64,000 bases of DNA from Mycolicibacter senuensis. Lineage in GTDB: Bacteria; Actinomycetota; Actinomycetes; Mycobacteriales; Mycobacteriaceae. Position numbers and translations under genes: made by a program. A model generated the notes under the pieces. The model was not told where the DNA came from and did no database searches. It saw only the letters and a program-made list of their open reading frames with translations. Positions 61,889-64,000 of this stretch are shown piece after piece (within the stretch, counting starts at the first letter, position 1; the number at the start of each line of letters is the position of its first letter). The DNA lies in contig NZ_QMEX01000003.1 in the NCBI RefSeq assembly GCF_003284925.1, positions 62,001-126,000 of the forward strand. Direction: 5' to 3'.

Positions 61889-63004
61889 ATGAGTGCTGCA
61901 GTCCCGGAGAATTTCGTAGCCGGCCTGGAGGGCACGGTGGCCTTCACCACCGAGATCGCCGAACCCGACAAGGACGGCGGCGCGCTGCGCTACCGCGGTG
62001 TCGACATCGAGGACCTGGCCGGAAAGGTCAGCTTCGGCGATGTGTGGGCGCTGCTGGTCGACGGCGACTTCACTCGTCCCCTGGCACCCGCTGAGCCGCT
62101 GGAACTGTCGGTGCGCACCGGCGACGTCCGCGTCGACGCCCAGGCCGGGGTGGCGATGCTGGCCCCGCAGTGGGGATTCCAGCCGCTGCTGGACACCGAT
62201 GACGCCACCGCACGCGATCAGCTGGCGCGCGCCGCGGTGATGGTGCTGTCCTATGTCGCCCAATCGGCGCGCGGCTCACAGCCACCGGTCTCCCAGCAGA
62301 CCATCGACGGCTGCGCCACCATCACCGAGCGGTTTATGACCCGCTGGCGCGGCGAGCCCGACCCGGCCCACATCGATGCCATCGACGCCTACTGGGTGTC
62401 CGCGGCCGAGCACGGCATGAACGCCTCGACGTTCACCGCCCGGGTGATCGCCTCCACCGGCGCCGACGTCGGCGCGGCGCTGTCCGGCGCGATCGGTGCG
62501 ATGAGCGGCCCGCTGCACGGCGGCGCTCCGGCCCGGGTGATCCCGATGATCGAAGATGTGGAGCGCTCCGGGGACGCCCGCGCGGTGGTCAAGGGCATCT
62601 TGGATCGCAAAGAGAAGTTGATGGGCTTCGGCCACCGGGTGTACCGCGCCGAGGACCCGCGCGCCCGGGTGCTACGCGCCACCGCCAAACGGCTGGCCGC
62701 CCCCCGCTACGAGGTGGCCGCCGCCCTGGAGCAGGCGGCACTGGACGAGCTGCGGGAGCGCCGGCCGGACCGGGCCATCGAGACCAACGTGGAGTTCTGG
62801 GCGGCGGTGATCCTGGACTTCGCCGAAGTGCCCCCGGCGATGATGCCGGCGATGTTCACCTGTGGGCGTACCGCGGGCTGGTGCGCCCACATCATGGAGC
62901 AGAAGCGGCTGGGCAAGCTGGTGCGCCCATCGGCGATCTACGTCGGCCCGGGGCCGCGCGGCGCGGAGTCGGTGGCCGGCTGGGATCGGCTCGCCAAGGG
63001 CTGA
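61889..63004 (+). CDS. citA: Citrate synthase-like protein CitA
   Basis: A 371-residue second citrate synthase close to M. tuberculosis CitA (Rv0889c): [68 protein letters not shown] and the VEFWAAVILDFA segment. It probably serves the TCA cycle or methylcitrate cycle together with GltA2. ATG 61889 (MSAAVPENFVAG) aligns with the CitA start; the ATG 9 bases earlier is less likely. Confidence 0.95.
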   Translation: MSAAVPENFVAGLEGTVAFTTEIAEPDKDGGALRYRGVDIEDLAGKVSFGDVWALLVDGDFTRPLAPAEPLELSVRTGDVRVDAQAGVAMLAPQWGFQPLLDTDDATARDQLARAAVMVLSYVAQSARGSQPPVSQQTIDGCATITERFMTRWRGEPDPAHIDAIDAYWVSAAEHGMNASTFTARVIASTGADVGAALSGAIGAMSGPLHGGAPARVIPMIEDVERSGDARAVVKGILDRKEKLMGFGHRVYRAEDPRARVLRATAKRLAAPRYEVAAALEQAALDELRERRPDRAIETNVEFWAAVILDFAEVPPAMMPAMFTCGRTAGWCAHIMEQKRLGKLVRPSAIYVGPGPRGAESVAGWDRLAKG

Positions 63005-63028
63005 CCCGAACGCGATCCGCGCCGGGAT

Positions 63029-64000
63029 TCAGCGGCGCCGCAAGGCGCTGAGCAGGTTCTGCAGCAGCGGCACGTCGGAGTATTCCTCGACCTGCTCGAG
63101 CATGTCCGGGACCCGGGTGAACTTCACCCGGGGCCGGTTCTGCGCCTGACCGCGGGCGATCTCCGCCTTGTCGATGGCCTTCCAACCGGCGGCGTCGATC
63201 ACCTCGGGCCGGCGGGCGCGCACCATCCGGGCGACCGCCCGCGGGCCGCCGATCGGCTCGCTGAGCTGGCCGGCGTTGTAATCGGCGACCAGGCTCTGGA
63301 TCGTCTTGAGCGAATCGGACTTGTTGGTACCGATGAAACCATTGGTGCCACGCTTGATCCACCCGGATACATACGCGCCCGGAACCGGCTGTCCGGTGAC
63401 CGGGTCGACCACCCGGCCGCCCTCGTTGGGAACCACACCGGCGGCGTCGTCGAACGGCAGGTCGGCGATCGGGGTGCCGTGGTAGCCGATCGAGGTCAGC
63501 ACCAGGCCGGCCTCCAGGCGACGCACCTCGCCGGTTCCGGTCACGGTGAATTCGACTGCGGTGGCCCGCTCTTCGCCGAGCACCCGGGCTGGGGTCAGCT
63601 GGTAGGCGAACCGGATGCGCGGCTTGGTGATCGGAGCCGACGCGTCCCCGAGTTTGGTCAGGATCTCCAGCTTCTGCCGGGTGAAGTTGTCGCGCACGGT
63701 CGCCAGGTCGTTACGCACCCGGGCGTGGTCGTCGGCGTCGAGCACCACCTCGGCGGCCTGGGTCAACCCGACCAGTTCCGGCAGGGTGAACGCGGAGGCG
63801 ATCGGGCCGCGGCGGGCGACGATCACCACTTCGTGCACCCGGGAGTCGCGCAGCACCGCCAGTGCGTTGTCGGCGATGTCGGTGCCGGCCAGCTTGTCGG
63901 GGTCGGCGGTGAGGATTCGGGCCACGTCGAGGGCCACGTTGCCGTTGCCGACGATCACCACCCGCTCGTGGCCGAGGTCGACCGACAGGTCGGTGAACTC
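63029..64000 (-). CDS. fprB: Ferredoxin/NADP reductase (FprB/FprA type), partial
   Basis: The C-terminal 323 codons of a ferredoxin-NADP reductase; the 5' end lies beyond the right edge. NADP-binding VVIVGNGNVALDVARIL, then VHEVVIVARRGPIASAF and the C-terminal GWIKRGTNGFIGTNKSDS are diagnostic of the FprA/adrenodoxin-reductase-like group. Position beside citA suggests FprB (Rv0886), which carries an N-terminal ferredoxin domain, but the visible part cannot separate FprB from FprA. Confidence 0.75.
   Translation of the reverse strand, partial: EFTDLSVDLGHERVVIVGNGNVALDVARILTADPDKLAGTDIADNALAVLRDSRVHEVVIVARRGPIASAFTLPELVGLTQAAEVVLDADDHARVRNDLATVRDNFTRQKLEILTKLGDASAPITKPRIRFAYQLTPARVLGEERATAVEFTVTGTGEVRRLEAGLVLTSIGYHGTPIADLPFDDAAGVVPNEGGRVVDPVTGQPVPGAYVSGWIKRGTNGFIGTNKSDSLKTIQSLVADYNAGQLSEPIGGPRAVARMVRARRPEVIDAAGWKAIDKAEIARGQAQNRPRVKFTRVPDMLEQVEEYSDVPLLQNLLSALRRR

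Overview
The window is high-GC actinobacterial chromosome, almost certainly from a non-tuberculous Mycobacterium (sensu lato). From about 42.8 kb to the right edge the gene order is that of M. tuberculosis Rv0886-Rv0910, inverted: Rv0910-like, ctpE, Rv0906, echA6, accD3, prrA/prrB, arfC/arfB/arfA (ompATb), gltA2, citA and a ferredoxin-NADP reductase. Several protein sequences are recognisably mycobacterial (FadD5-like, ChoD-like, EchA6, PrrA, GltA2, CitA).

Left chromosomal part (1-19.8 kb): a fluoride operon (fluoride riboswitch, CrcB, DUF190, CrcB); a large CtpI-like P-type ATPase divergent from an ArsR-type sensor; a lipid-catabolism operon (crotonase, FadD5-like ligase, two acyl-CoA dehydrogenases) divergent from a regulator with two TetR DNA-binding domains; a TIGR01777 epimerase; a small F420-type protein; a ChoD-like GMC oxidoreductase; an NmrA-like reductase with a membrane partner; SnoaL-like proteins; a decayed dehydrogenase fragment; and a dehalogenase-like hydrolase divergent from a CGNR zinc-finger protein.

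Mobile element (19.87-35.55 kb): about 15.7 kb inserted in the 3' half of tRNA-Arg(CCT), bounded by a 47-bp direct repeat. It has the gene set of an actinobacterial integrative and conjugative element (AICE) rather than a prophage: tyrosine integrase, Xis-like protein, FtsK-like DNA translocase and HUH rolling-circle Rep, with no capsid, terminase or lysis genes. The cargo looks like a defence island: an MmeI-like (type IIL) restriction-modification protein, an ApeA-like HEPN protein, a RecB-type PD-(D/E)XK nuclease-like protein, a metallophosphoesterase, an orphan MbcA/ParS-like protein and unknown proteins. Upstream of rep, three unknown genes overlapping by 4 bp carry about six diverged copies of one small domain, led by a 29-codon ORF. 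This is the least described part of the window.

Right chromosomal part (35.6-64 kb): an exported protein divergent from a DUF1254/DUF1214 lipoprotein; a fusion of gamma-glutamylcyclotransferase-like and poly-gamma-glutamate-hydrolase-like domains; an LLM oxidoreductase; a TetR/SDR divergent pair; then the Rv0910-Rv0886 syntenic block. That block is interrupted by a heterodimeric ABC exporter and an EamA transporter (between prrA and accD3), by an MFS transporter and pdxH (between gltA2 and citA), and by an FKBP and a BON lipoprotein (between gltA2 and arfA). All functions are inferred from sequence alone.
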